A DNA stretch of 64,000 nucleotides from Athripsodes cinereus (lineage: Eukaryota > Arthropoda > Insecta > Trichoptera > Leptoceridae). Below, in pieces: positions 42,460-51,655 of this stretch. Every line of letters starts with the position of its first letter. Position 1 is the first letter of the stretch. The notes below the pieces were generated by a model that was not told where the DNA came from, ran no database searches, and worked only from the letters and a program-made list of their open reading frames with translations. The stretch spans positions 7,427,122 to 7,491,121 of the forward strand of contig OX388327.1 in NCBI GenBank assembly GCA_947579605.1, given 5' to 3'. The position numbers and the translations under genes were made by a program.

Positions 42460-42700
42460 AGATTTATCTCTATCTATCTACCGCAAATAAGGTAACCAGT
42501 AGACCAAGTCCTTACTCGTATAATAAACATTTAAGTGAAGCTGTCTCCGTGCCAATAAAATTAATACATTCGGGATGAGTTGCATACCTAATTGCTGAAA
42601 TAAATATGCTAAATCTATTTAAGGCGATGTTTTATGAATTTCTGTCTTTAACATGACACTCGAAAACAGCGGTCTGTTATTTACCGAATACATCACGAAA
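42460..42700 (-). repeat. Family A, diverged
   Basis: ACCGCAAATAAGGTAACCAG, TGTCTCCGTGCCAATAAA, TACATTCGGGATGAG, ATGACACTCGAAAAC, antisense. Confidence 0.7.
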
Positions 42701-42744
42701 CATAGTTTAATCTTTACCGGTTTAATTGTAATGATATATACCTA

Positions 42745-42900
42745 ATATATCTAAATTCAGTGATGAGGTTTGCCACCCATCCTGAATGTCTCATTTTTTA
42801 CTGACACGGAGAGGACAGCTTATATGTTTAAAACATGCAGCTGGTTTACTGGCTACCTCACTTATGGGATATATGCAATGATGGTATAATAGTAGATAGT
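42745..42900 (+). repeat. Family A, 3' two thirds
   Basis: TTCAGTGATGAGGTTTGCC, ACGGAGAGGACAGCTTA, CAGCTGGTTTACTGGC, GATGGTATAATAGTAG. Head-to-head with the copy at 42460. Confidence 0.75.
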
Positions 42901-43227
42901 GATAGATATACCTATATCTTTTTTGTCGGATACGGCGACAGAACTCTATGTTGTTTTTTGCTCCTCCGAATTTATTTTGTTTTTGACGTTGTTTTTGAAT
43001 TAATTGTCGAGAAACACTGCTAACTTATACTTTTATCGATCGCGCATCTGTTAATCATACTGTTTTCTTAAATCAATGCACGGATGTGCTGTTTTTTTGC
43101 ATGTGTAGACTACGAGTGACAGTTAATAAGTGATGTGAAGTGAAACTACCTAACAACAAAGGAGGGTAGACATTGTTTTTTCTTTTTTGACCGTGAAATA
43201 TACTTATTAAATATCACGGAGCGTCTC

Positions 43228-43335
43228 GCAGCTGTCCCGATAGATGAATCGGTAGAGTGTCTGCCTCCGTAGCGGGCCACACGGGTTCGAGACCTACACG
43301 AAGCGAAGGGAGAATTTTGCTCTTCTTGTTTTTTT
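43228..43335 (+). repeat. tRNA-like segment 1 with T-run
   Basis: A TGAATCGGTAGAGTGTCTGC stretch serves as box A and GGGTTCGAGACC (43280-43292) as box B, followed 40 bp later by seven Ts. The acceptor stem does not close well, so it is tRNA-derived, not a working tRNA gene. Confidence 0.5.
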
Positions 43336-43734
43336 GTCTAAATTATGATATTTTCTAATCATTGTAAATCTCAAAATACCTTTTTGCTGCTGTGCTGGAT
43401 AACTTGGCCGACATTATTGTGAAGATATTCAACATACCTACTTACATTGTACCTACGCGGTGTTGAACCGAGTTGAAAACTTACAAAACGTAATAAATTA
43501 CAAACGCTAAAACTCACTTGCTGAATCTGAAGATTAAGTATGCTGACAGCGGGTAGCCTATAATATCTAAGAGGGAAGCCTACAATACCTGATCACCTTG
43601 TGAACTAAAGTGCTAATTTTGTTAGATGTACTGTCCATCAATACCAACAGTGGATTTTTTAGTTAACTATGAGGAATATCATTGTTCAAGTGTTTGAGAA
43701 GTTAACAATTTAGTCGCTTTCACCGCAGAAATCT

Positions 43735-43831
43735 GTGGCGCAGAGGCTCGACTCGACCTCGAACGGTGATTTTTTGATGCCCGAGTTCAAATACCAGCCA
43801 GGTCATCTGTGTATATACCTACTTTTTTTTT
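43735..43831 (+). repeat. tRNA-like segment 2 with T-run
   Basis: TGTGGCGCAGAGGCTCGAC (box A) and GAGTTCAAATACC (box B), then nine Ts at 43823. The head resembles that of SINE II (TGTGGCACAGAGG...CCAGG). Confidence 0.5.
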
Positions 43832-44224
43832 ATTTATTTATAATTTTTTTAATTCATTATTTTAATGTATTGGATAGTTTACTGGTCATTTTGTGGATAT
43901 TATTTTAATGCTTAGCTATATAATATTTTTCGTCTTTTTTTCTTCTTTTTTCACAACTAATTATTTTTATTTCTTTTACTTTGTTAAATATTTATTAAGT
44001 TTATTTATTATTCGCTTACATAATTTATGCTTTTTGTCATTTCTATTTGTTTTATTCTATTACTTACTTACTTAGTTATGTTATTATTAGCTTACAGTTG
44101 TGTTTTTGATTGGCATAACATTTTAGCATTATCATTGTGTAAATCCATTTGCATTATATAGAGCTCTCTGTGGTAATATGGATGCAACAAAATATTAATT
44201 GATTAAAATTCATTATTTTTGGCG

Positions 44225-44342
44225 AGAGCACTGTTGTACTTCATAGCTTAATGGTTTGGAGCGTGTAGTACAAATCGCGGGCTATTTTAAGGTTGTGTGT
44301 TCGAGTCTCCTCCGCTCCACTTAAAGTCAACTTTTTTTTTTT
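44225..44342 (+). repeat. tRNA-like segment 3 with T-run
   Basis: CATAGCTTAATGGTTTGGAG (box-A-like) and GTGTTCGAGTCTCC (box B), then eleven Ts at 44332-44342. Box B lies about 515 bp after that of segment 2, which is about 502 bp after that of segment 1. Confidence 0.5.
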
Positions 44343-44589
44343 AATTTTAATTTGTTTTATTTTATTTTTAAGATATTTACTTTTCTTATTTTTACTCTGT
44401 ATTTTATTTATTTATTATATGTTATGATAGGCAAGAGTGTTTTGAACATGGGATAAATTTAAATTTATTTTTAGCTGCTTTTCCTCTAAAGACACAATTG
44501 TTAGTTTTTATTTGTTGTTAATATTAATTCCACCAATAACAGCTGCACATACCTATTTATCTTTATATATTTGTTTTTATTATTGCTTG

Positions 44590-45040
44590 CTTTTTTCGCC
44601 TTTAAACACTTGTTAACTTTATTTAGTATTTAACTTTATTTGATATTTTTCTATACTTACCTATTGTTGTACATTTGTATTATATATATACATTGCATGT
44701 TTTTTTTTCTTCTATACCTATTGGTATTATTGTATAATTTTTTGCCTTATAACATTTGTTAACTATGTTTAATATTTAACTATATTTGATATTTTTCTAT
44801 ACCTATTGTTGCACATTTGTATTATATAATTATATACATTGCATGTTTTTTTTTTCTTCTATACCTATTGGTATTATTTTATAATTTTTTGCCTTATAAC
44901 ATTTGTCAACTATGTTTAATATTTAACTATATTTGATATTTTTCTATACCTATTGTTGTACATTTCTATTATATATATACATTGCATGTTTTTTTTCCTA
45001 TACCTATTGGTATTATTTTTATGTTTGTTATTAATAATTT
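44590..45040 (+). repeat. Tandem repeat, period about 146-147 bp, nearly three units
   Basis: TGATATTTTTCTATAC begins at 44641, 44787 and 44934. Each unit continues CTATTGTTGYACATTT, TACATTGCATG, a T-run, CTTCTATACCTATTGG and TTGCCTTATAACATTTG. Units are over 90 percent alike by eye. The array ends about 340 bp before the ORF1 start. Confidence 0.85.
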
Positions 45041-45382
45041 GCCAGATTTTCTAAATTAGTTGTTACCTATCTAGGTACGTGTAGTGTTTTGCGATTATTT
45101 GCATCTACATACCTACTTTTTGAATAACAGATTCTGTTGCACTTCTATCATTGATTGTTTCATGATTTAACTAACTCTTAGTAATATTTATCGGTGTTTT
45201 GTGGTTATTGTTGTTATTTTTATTATTATTTTTATTTGCCGGAGTTTTCTTATAGGTTGTGGGTTGTAGCCAGCTTATATGCACTGCATATTTTACTTAT
45301 ACTTACTATTCGCATAGTGGATTCTACTCCACATACGTTCAGACGTTCTACTATAATTATTACCTTAAATAGTTCTGCCAGT

Positions 45383-46474
45383 ATGGATTTATGTGGAGGG
45401 TGCAAGACCGATACCAGGGAATTATTGCTAATCATATGTTCGGCTTGTTCTCAATGGTACCATCTATCATGTGTTGGGGTATCTAAGGAGAATTTCTCTA
45501 AAATGTCAAAGAGGACAAAGTCATCATGGCAATGTCCTCCTTGCAGGATTTCGCAGAAACGTAAAGGAGACAACAGTAACACACCGGTGAGGCAAACGCG
45601 CGATGGTTCTCCTGAATGTGAATTGACTGAATCGTGTGTTGCTCTTCCCCGAGATTTTGATGATTTTATCAAGGTGTTTGAGGGCAAGTTTGCTCGTTTG
45701 ATGAATGAGATCCAAGCTATGAAGCAAGATCTTAATTCTGGATTTGTTAAGTTTGGACAGGAGATGGTGGATCTGAGGAAAGAGATTCAAGGTCTCAAAG
45801 ATAATATGCAGGTGTGTGGCGTTCGTCTTGAGACTTTGGAGAACGAGCGGTTGACGGATAAGACAAGAATACAGTGTCTGGAAAAGGAAGTGGCTGATCT
45901 CAAAGCTCGTAAGAGTTTCTCACATAAAGATATTCCAATCCTACCTAACGGTGATATGAACCTGTTCCAGTCGGGTGCGGCTGCTAATGTCTCAATGACA
46001 ACTGGATTGGCATATGCGGATGTGGTTAGGTCTCGCTCGCGGCGTGGATCGATTGATCAGAGAAGGGGAGACGGTTTCGGATCTCAGTTGCATGAAGTTG
46101 CGACCAATGTTCCGAGTCGGGCCCCTCCACGTGCAATTTTGAGAGGGACTGGCAATCCAGACGATTTGCTTAAAACAGTTGAACCCAAGCGATTTATTCA
46201 TGTGTTCTCCTTGGCACCTGAGACAACGGTCAGTGATGTGAGAAATTATATGACAAAAAAGAAACCGGACTTAGAGGGTCTGGAAATTGATCAAATTATC
46301 TCAAAAAATAAAGGGCATGCATCATTTAAGATTGGCGTACCAGTGTCGATGTTTGATGAATGGATGGACCCGGATATGTGGCCGCCAAATACAGCTATCA
46401 ATAAGTGGACATTTCGAGGGTATCGACAGCGCCGGTCCGCCGATGCCTCCGATGACCCAAAATTCAGTGCTTAA
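45383..46474 (+). CDS. LINE ORF1 protein with PHD finger and coiled coil
   Basis: I start at the ATG at 45383 because it opens directly on the PHD finger; the same frame runs upstream to 45194, but those 63 residues are AT-driven and hydrophobic. From this ATG the protein is 363 residues. The PHD finger has all eight ligands: C4, C7, C19, C22, H27, C30, C51, C54 (C4HC3 order). Residues of about 100-185 form a charged heptad-like region (LRKEIQGLKDNM, LEKEVADLKAR), probably a coiled coil for multimerisation. The C-terminal part (FIHVFSLAPETTVSDVRNYM ... FKIGVPVSMFDEWMDPDMWP) matches the conserved tail of CR1-like ORF1 proteins. ORF1 proteins coat the LINE RNA. No stop or shift; it is noticeably more GC-rich than the leader. 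A domesticated PHD protein is the alternative, but the ORF2 start right behind argues for a LINE. Confidence 0.8.
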   Translation: MDLCGGCKTDTRELLLIICSACSQWYHLSCVGVSKENFSKMSKRTKSSWQCPPCRISQKRKGDNSNTPVRQTRDGSPECELTESCVALPRDFDDFIKVFEGKFARLMNEIQAMKQDLNSGFVKFGQEMVDLRKEIQGLKDNMQVCGVRLETLENERLTDKTRIQCLEKEVADLKARKSFSHKDIPILPNGDMNLFQSGAAANVSMTTGLAYADVVRSRSRRGSIDQRRGDGFGSQLHEVATNVPSRAPPRAILRGTGNPDDLLKTVEPKRFIHVFSLAPETTVSDVRNYMTKKKPDLEGLEIDQIISKNKGHASFKIGVPVSMFDEWMDPDMWPPNTAINKWTFRGYRQRRSADASDDPKFSA

Positions 46475-46551
46475 CTTGTCATGCATCTACGCAAACGTTC
46501 GTGGACTGAATACTAAAATCCATGTGTTATCGTTCGGATTTTGTTTAATGT
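46452..46551 (+). pseudogene. ORF2 start (endonuclease N-terminus), truncated
   Basis: In another frame, overlapping the last 23 bp of ORF1, an ATG at 46452 opens MTQNSVLNLSCIYANVRGLN then TKIHVL. L-x-x-x-x-x-N-V-R-G-L-x-x-K is the conserved first strand of the apurinic endonuclease domain in CR1/Jockey LINEs. Sequence similarity stops near 46535, and the element's 3' end follows. Catalytic residues of the endonuclease and all of the RT are gone. Confidence 0.7.
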
Positions 46552-46632
46552 TTTCTTCTGGGATCGCATTGGCCTTCAGCTGTAATGATCCTTGTAAGAA
46601 TCGTCTTATTGTCAGTAATAATAATAATAATC
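46552..46632 (+). repeat. LINE 3' end with (TAA)n tail
   Basis: TTCTGGGATCGCATTGGCC, TTCAGCTGTAATGATC, CTTGTAAGAATCGTC, then AATAATAATAATAAT. The reverse complement at 18727 has its own tail, which fixes the polarity. Confidence 0.65.
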
Positions 46633-46674
46633 TATATCGTCTCCCAAAAATGAAGAAGCCATTGCACATATTGT

Positions 46675-46960
46675 TGCTATTGTCGTCTCCGTGTCATTAA
46701 ATAATAAGGCATTCAATATAGGGGTCATTCCTCATCGCTGACTTAAAGATGTTATTTATATTTTACTCGATTTTACGACTACTTTGGACTACATCACCTT
46801 AATCACAATGAAACTTATAATTTTTTTAACAACTTATTTTTTTGTATAATTTTTAATGAATGATTATTAGGCACTCAATATAGGTGGCACACCTCATGGC
46901 TGAATTGAATATGTAAAATATTTTTTTCTTGATTTTTAGGATTACATACTTTGGACTACA
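46675..46960 (-). repeat. Family A, two centre pieces in tandem
   Basis: AGGCATTCAATATAGGGG and AGGCACTCAATATAGGTGG each lead to TTTGGACTACATCACC. The unit of about 160-170 bp is duplicated. Confidence 0.6.
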
Positions 46961-47060
46961 TCACCTTAATCACTTTAACCAAGAGCAATGTTCTCTGACC
47001 ACACATAAATTGATCTACCTTAGTACGGGCTGTAGCCTAGTTAGGTGAATCATATAATGA

Positions 47061-47065
<5 letters not shown>

Positions 47066-47120
<55 letters not shown>
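47066..47120 (+). repeat. (A)55 run
   Basis: 55 uninterrupted A residues after ...CATATAATGAATATT. It looks like a retroposon poly-A tail; the upstream 100 bp (GTACGGGCTGTAGCCTAG) is not placed in any family. Confidence 0.8.
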
Positions 47121-47122
<2 letters not shown>

Positions 47123-47489
47123 ATAATAAAACTTTTTCTAATGAAAATTTCTCATTAATTAATTTTTTGACGTCCAAGACACAGAGACGCACCACAACAA
47201 TAACAATATGTAATGAATGAATGATCCACAACAGTGAGCAAAGGCTGACGATCCAATGGATCTTGGATTCAATCAGTGAGCCGTTTGATCTTGATAAACT
47301 TGCGCATCATCACCGACAATGGCGGATAGAAACCATTAAAATGTCATTTCGACGGCTGATGGCTTGTCTACATAGCAACGCCACTATCACCCTTCACTGC
47401 ACACAATTCCACACACTCAACATTGTATATAAGTACACAACAACCGAATTTTTAGATACGGTGACTTAAGGTACTAATCAACATTTTTG
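47121..47489. other. No gene recognised
   Basis: An 82-codon plus frame at 47221-47469 (RLTIQWILDSISEPFDLDKL) is protein-like in composition but matches nothing I know; the AT content is lower than around it. Confidence 0.3.
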
Positions 47490-47740
47490 TTTTGGCTGAG
47501 AGGAATGGTGCTCGGAGACATAGACGTCCGAAGATCAAATGGCAAGATTATTTAAATCAAATCCTACAGGACGGTCACGTAATGAGCTTATTGAACTGAA
47601 GAGCATGCATGAGGAATTCTAGACTTTATGACAGTGATGGAAGCGAAAGATGTACCTACCTATGCAAGGATAGAAGGAAGTGGCGCTCGATCCATTCTGC
47701 CTACCCCGCGAGGGATGCGGCGTGATGGTATGTAGGTTTG
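47490..47740 (+). pseudogene. RTE-like LINE tail, divergent subfamily
   Basis: Pieces read RPKIKWQDYLNQILQDGHV, ACMRNSRLYDS and LCKDRRKWRSIHSAYPARDA before the stop. The order is the same as at 23078 (TTWLEHVDQIL..., CKDRS.WRSVLSAYP). One stop and at least one shift. Confidence 0.6.
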
Positions 47741-47819
47741 TAATTTTGTATGTATGTATTTCAGCCTAATGCTTTTAGAGCATATTTAGCTCGATTTTGA
47801 GTGCTTCTATTTATTCTAT

Positions 47820-48165
47820 TCCATTATTCCATCACGGCATATATCCACGAGTGAGGTGGTCAGTAGACCAGCTGCATGTAATAAACATGTAAGCTGTCCT
47901 CTCCGTTTCAATAAAATAGAAAAAAACTTTGTGTAAGCTATCCGATATATGAAAATAAAAAAAGACATTCGGGATGGGTGGCAAACCTAATCGCTGAATT
48001 TAAGATATAAAGGTCTACCACTTTTTTCCGTAAGCTTACGAGTATTTGTAAAAGGCAGGTGTTGGAAAAAATAAAGACATTGTACATCTTAAATTCAGCG
48101 ATTAGGTTTGCCACCCATCCTGAATGTCTTTTTTTTATTTTCATATATCGGATAGCTTACACAAA
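47820..48165. repeat. Family A inverted pair (foldback)
   Basis: A minus copy (from 47820) and a plus copy meet head-to-head. Arms 47928-48006 and 48086-48165 are near-identical over about 80 bp with a 79-bp spacer that holds the family A head. The arms include TGTAAGCTATCCGATATATG, which is not part of family A, so one arm was copied from the other after family A had been modified. Confidence 0.85.
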
Positions 48166-48404
48166 ATTTATTTCTATTTAGTAGATACCACTTGTAGAAT
48201 AATGTCGTTATCGTATAGATAAATATTTTCATGTTGCAATTTATTCGTCTAAAAATTATATTTTAAAAAGACCAATGATCTTTGGTCTACTATTGGTTAA
48301 TATAACTTATACATCATCCATTGTAAAATAGATATTTCAGAGCTTAGAAAACTTGACCTTTTTTTGCATATAAAACACCGTTGAGGGTTGGCTCAGAAGA
48401 AGCT

Positions 48405-48800
48405 GACCCCCTAGACCAGTGGTCGGCAATGTGCGGCTGCGGAGCCGCATGTGGCCCCGTAAGTGCGGCTCTGAAGGCCTAGCCTAGAGTCAAATTCGTG
48501 GAGACAAACAATTAGAAAACGTGAAATTAGAAAATAAGATTATAATAAAGGTTTACTAAATTAATAAACAGATTTGGCTCTCATTTTATTTTGGTCGGTG
48601 TAATGTACATATTTTTGGCTCTTTGGCGAATAAGTTTGCCGATCAATGCCCTAGACAAACATGCACTTGGCGATCGACTACAAACTAATTTTCGACTATA
48701 ACCGCAACAATAACGCATAATTACACGGTACATGTAGGTAGATTGTCGAAAAGTTCGCCAGTAGTCGATCGCTAAGTACGGTTTGTCTACGGCCCCTGGT
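48405..48800. mobile_element. MITE L, TIR split by a hAT insertion
   Basis: Inner ends CTAGACAAACATGCACTTGG (from 48651) and GTACGGTTTGTCTACGGCCC are inverted, and GGCGATCGACTAC matches GTAGTCGATCGCT. The outermost left part (GCTGACCCCCTAGAC) is separated from the rest by the element at 48417. Confidence 0.6.
48417..48648. mobile_element. 232-bp hAT-type MITE with perfect TSD
   Basis: Ends CAGTGGTCGGCAA and TTGCCGATCAATG; exact 8-bp direct repeat CCCTAGAC at 48409-48416 and 48649-48656. Inner GCGGCTGCGGAGCCGCATG and TTTGGCTCTTTGGC words are typical of this abundant hAT group. It sits inside the left TIR of MITE L. Confidence 0.85.
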
Positions 48801-48954
48801 TAATACAAATGGCAAATAATATGTGTGTTGAAAAATTTGATTTGCAGTGGTCACAGGTCCTAGAAATAGTGGCAAAAGATAGATATCACTGGAGGAAGTA
48901 GGTACTTTGGTGAAATGGGCTCCAGACAAAAAAAAGGAAAGAATATGTACATAT

Positions 48955-49449
48955 CAGGGATGTTGCGAATATTCGCATCCGCATCCGCAAATGCGGAGCT
49001 TCCGCATGTATTTGGACATCTGCATCCGCATCCGCAATAATCGATGCGGATGTTCATGCGGATGCGGATGTAAGACAATTTGCGACAAGAAAGAAATGGG
49101 TCGGGGCCGGCGAATGGCGCGTGCCGTTCGCACTTGACATTAACCAATGGGAACGAAAAAATTGGTGACAAGATCCGACGCGTTTTTATTTTTGCCGGTT
49201 TTATTTTATTTTTGCAAATAACAAAAAAGAAAAAAAAAAAATTCATCCATAAAAATCATAATAGGTACTTATTGTAGCAACAATTTCGTCACATATTTGA
49301 CAGTGGGGCCTACCAACTAAGATAGTTCCTACTTTTTTTTTATAACATCTTGAACATCCGCATCCGCATCCGCGGATGTCAGCATTCAAAAATCCGCATC
49401 CGCATTCACATCCGCGGATGTGTAAAAATCGACATCCGCAACATCCCTG
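48955..49449. mobile_element. 495-bp non-autonomous hAT with perfect TSD
   Basis: Ends CAGGGATGTTGCGAATATTC and CGACATCCGCAACATCCCTG; exact 8-bp direct repeats GTACATAT at 48947-48954 and 49450-49457. Both subterminal regions are packed with GCATCCGCATCCGC and CGGATG words that can form many hairpins. The centre (49090-49200) is GC-rich (GGTCGGGGCCGGCGAATGGC). The frames on both strands through it are by-products of the repeats; there is no transposase. Confidence 0.92.
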
Positions 49450-49476
49450 GTACATATGTACCTATCTAAATAAATC

Positions 49477-49650
49477 AATTGAAATATTTATACAAATTAA
49501 AATAATTAAAACATTGTAACAATTAAATTCTGAAGATGAAACAGTTTAATAGCTTTGAAAACGTTTAACTCATTAAAAATAAAGGTGGAAAATACAGTGT
49601 TTTAATTATTTTAATTTGTATAAATATTTCAATTAAAATGGAATTCCACA
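49477..49650. repeat. 37-bp-arm inverted repeat with Penelope-like module
   Basis: Arms 49477-49513 and 49598-49634 are exact reverse complements over 37 bp. Between them lies CTGAAGATGAAACAG...AGCTTTGAAAACG. Just after the right arm is ATGGAATTCCAC (49639). Same plan as 33498 and 22442. Confidence 0.8.
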
Positions 49651-50814
49651 ATGTTCATCACGAAATATTCCAAAAGTTAAATAAATCAATTTGCTGCCAA
49701 AATATTTTTTGAATTATATATCCTTCTTTCAGGTAGTTAACAATATTTGATTTTGTCTTTTTTTTCTACTTTTTTCATCTTAAGATCGCCTTGACCAAAG
49801 GCTACAATACCTTGTAATTTTTTTTAACATTTAACCTTTTAAATTTTTCAGCTTTGTTTCCAAGGTTTGTATTAATAAAGCTGAGTTGATACATTGTTCC
49901 ATAAAAATATTATGATTTCCAAATACTTCCGGGTAGGAAAAGGGATTTTAGTGTCTGACTTTTAGAAAGAGCAGTTGCCCAGTGTCTTCATCCTAAGAGG
50001 AATAGAGGAGGAGAGATCATCCCTAAATTTTAATGTTATAGTGTCTTTTTCGATACAATTTTTGCTGATTTCCACAATAATTTTTTTTACACATTTTAAA
50101 TTTTATTCACTAACGACTTCTATCAAAATCATCATAGTTACGCCCCTGTCGCATGATGAATAAAGCATCGACCACCTAAGCCGCGATTACAAGTTTGGGT
50201 CCCACCAGGGATAGAAAAACAGAAAACCATAGATAAACAGAAAGTCTGTTTTTTGTTTTATTTTCGAAGTTAACGCCACTGAATTTGGACTAAGTCTGAA
50301 AAGCCTCTGCCAAAATAAAATGTATACAGTGAAAGTATCAGTGTTTTAACTAAATCATTTAAACATTCAGAAAATCATCATGATGATACGATACTAGCGC
50401 CACACGTAACTGATCTAGAAACTTCTATTAGTTTATCCACCGGCTCTAATCGTCACATAGAATCTATAACAATACAATAATATTATACTTACTTGTAATG
50501 GAATAAGATGGCTGTACTGTCTACCTTTTTTATGTTGAATATTGGTCGTTATGTGAACTACAATGTGGAACCGTGTCACGTCATAATATACCTAATACAA
50601 TAGGTATCACACAAACTATTATTTTTCCTTTTGATAGCTAATATTATGCTTATATTATTTATAGAGATAGGTGATTATTAGGTATTCGTAAGAACCGATT
50701 GATTAAAAACGAGCAAGTGAACTTTACAAAAGTTTATCTTTGAAGGCCCCAGCAGAAAAAGGTATAGAATATTAAATTAAATAAACTTTATTGTGCAATT
50801 ATCTAATTTAAAAT
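49651..50814. other. No recognisable feature
   Basis: AT-rich, T-rich around 50040-50110. Confidence 0.5.
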
Positions 50815-50995
50815 AAGTGTTTATTTCTACTATAACTTATTGATTCCGAGAGAGATCGATCGATAGATTGATAATGACCTGATAAGTCGAAAGACGCCTC
50901 TCTCGAAATCAATAACTAGAAAATAGTAGAAAGAAACACTTGTTTCAAATTACGTAATTATGGAATCTACTGCGTGTGCACCGACACAATTAATA
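50815..50995 (+). repeat. Hairpin family B, complete
   Basis: Arms AAGTGTTTATTTCTACTAT (50815) and AGTAGAAAGAAACACTT (to 50941). The centre holds CCTGATAAGTCGAAAGACG and CTCTCTCGAAATC; ATGGAATCTAC at 50960 and GTGCACCGACACAATTA follow. Confidence 0.7.
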
Positions 50996-51219
50996 ATTTA
51001 TTGTACAACATAATAATATGGTAAAATTGGCGGGTTTATTGCCTTGAGACAGTTTCTGACAACCAACCAGTTGTACAAGTAAAATACATGTTGAAAATAG
51101 TGTAGGTACATACTCAAGGCAAGGTACCCCACTCTCTTCTATTTATATTTAGTGATATATTATGTATTTGCTGATGTGAAAATATTATTTTTTTGTCTAG
51201 TATGTAATGTGAAGACATT

Positions 51220-51435
51220 ATAAAATATCTCTTTAACAGAACGCCTGAAAACTGAGAGATTTATTCCTTGTCGGGATTCCATTGGTGAAACATCACGTTT
51301 GAGGCATTCAACATCTTAAATTCAGCGATTGAGTTAAAGCACCCATTCTGTATGTGTTATTTTTGTGGTGAATGAATACAAAATTAGGTGTAATGTGTTT
51401 GCTGACTGCACCACTAGTTAAATAATGATGGTATA
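51220..51435 (+). repeat. Family A, decayed
   Basis: ACATCTTAAATTCAGCGATT, AGCACCCATTCTGTATGTG, GCTGACTGCACCACTAG, in the right order with gaps. Confidence 0.5.
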
Positions 51436-51454
51436 AATAAATGAATGATATTTT

Positions 51455-51655
51455 CGTTTTCGAGTGTCCTGTAAAAGGCAGGTGTTCGAAAAAATTAAGA
51501 CTTTTACATCTTAAATTCAGCGATGAGGTTTGCCACCCATCCTGAATGTCTTGATTTTATATTGGCACGAGGAGGACAGTTTGCGTGTTTCTTACGTGCA
51601 GCTGATCTGCTGGCTACCCCACTTGTGGGATATGCCGTGATGGTATAGTAGTAGT
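51455..51655 (+). repeat. Family A, 5'-truncated, well preserved
   Basis: It starts inside the head at GTTTTCGAGTGTCCTG and is then complete to GATGGTATAGTAGTAGT. Close to the 37028 copy (shares GCGTGTTTCTTACGTGCAGC), so both belong to one young subfamily. Confidence 0.85.

Larger units (their letters stand above)
43135..46632 (+). mobile_element. CR1-like LINE with PHD ORF1, internally deleted
   Basis: Ordered parts: a long non-coding leader with three tRNA-like segments and 147-bp tandem repeats, a complete ORF1 with a PHD finger, the overlapping start of ORF2, and then, about 85 bp into ORF2, a 3' end with (TAA)n. The 5' border is a guess; the 3' border is fixed by the tail and by a second copy of this end at 18727. 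Endonuclease and RT are missing, so the element is non-autonomous. Confidence 0.6.

Noticed and set aside
43228..44342. Functional tRNA genes
   Set aside because: Box A and box B words are present but acceptor stems do not close and anticodon loops are irregular; called tRNA-like instead.
45194..45382. Upstream extension of the ORF1 frame
   Set aside because: Hydrophobic, AT-driven translation of the leader; the ATG at 45383 opens directly on the PHD finger.
47221..47469. 82-codon plus frame as a host gene
   Set aside because: No motif, no relatives recognised and no flanking exon signals.
48860..49455. Cys/Gly-rich frames on both strands
   Set aside because: They arise from the ATCCGC/CGGATG repeats of the hAT element, not from a gene.
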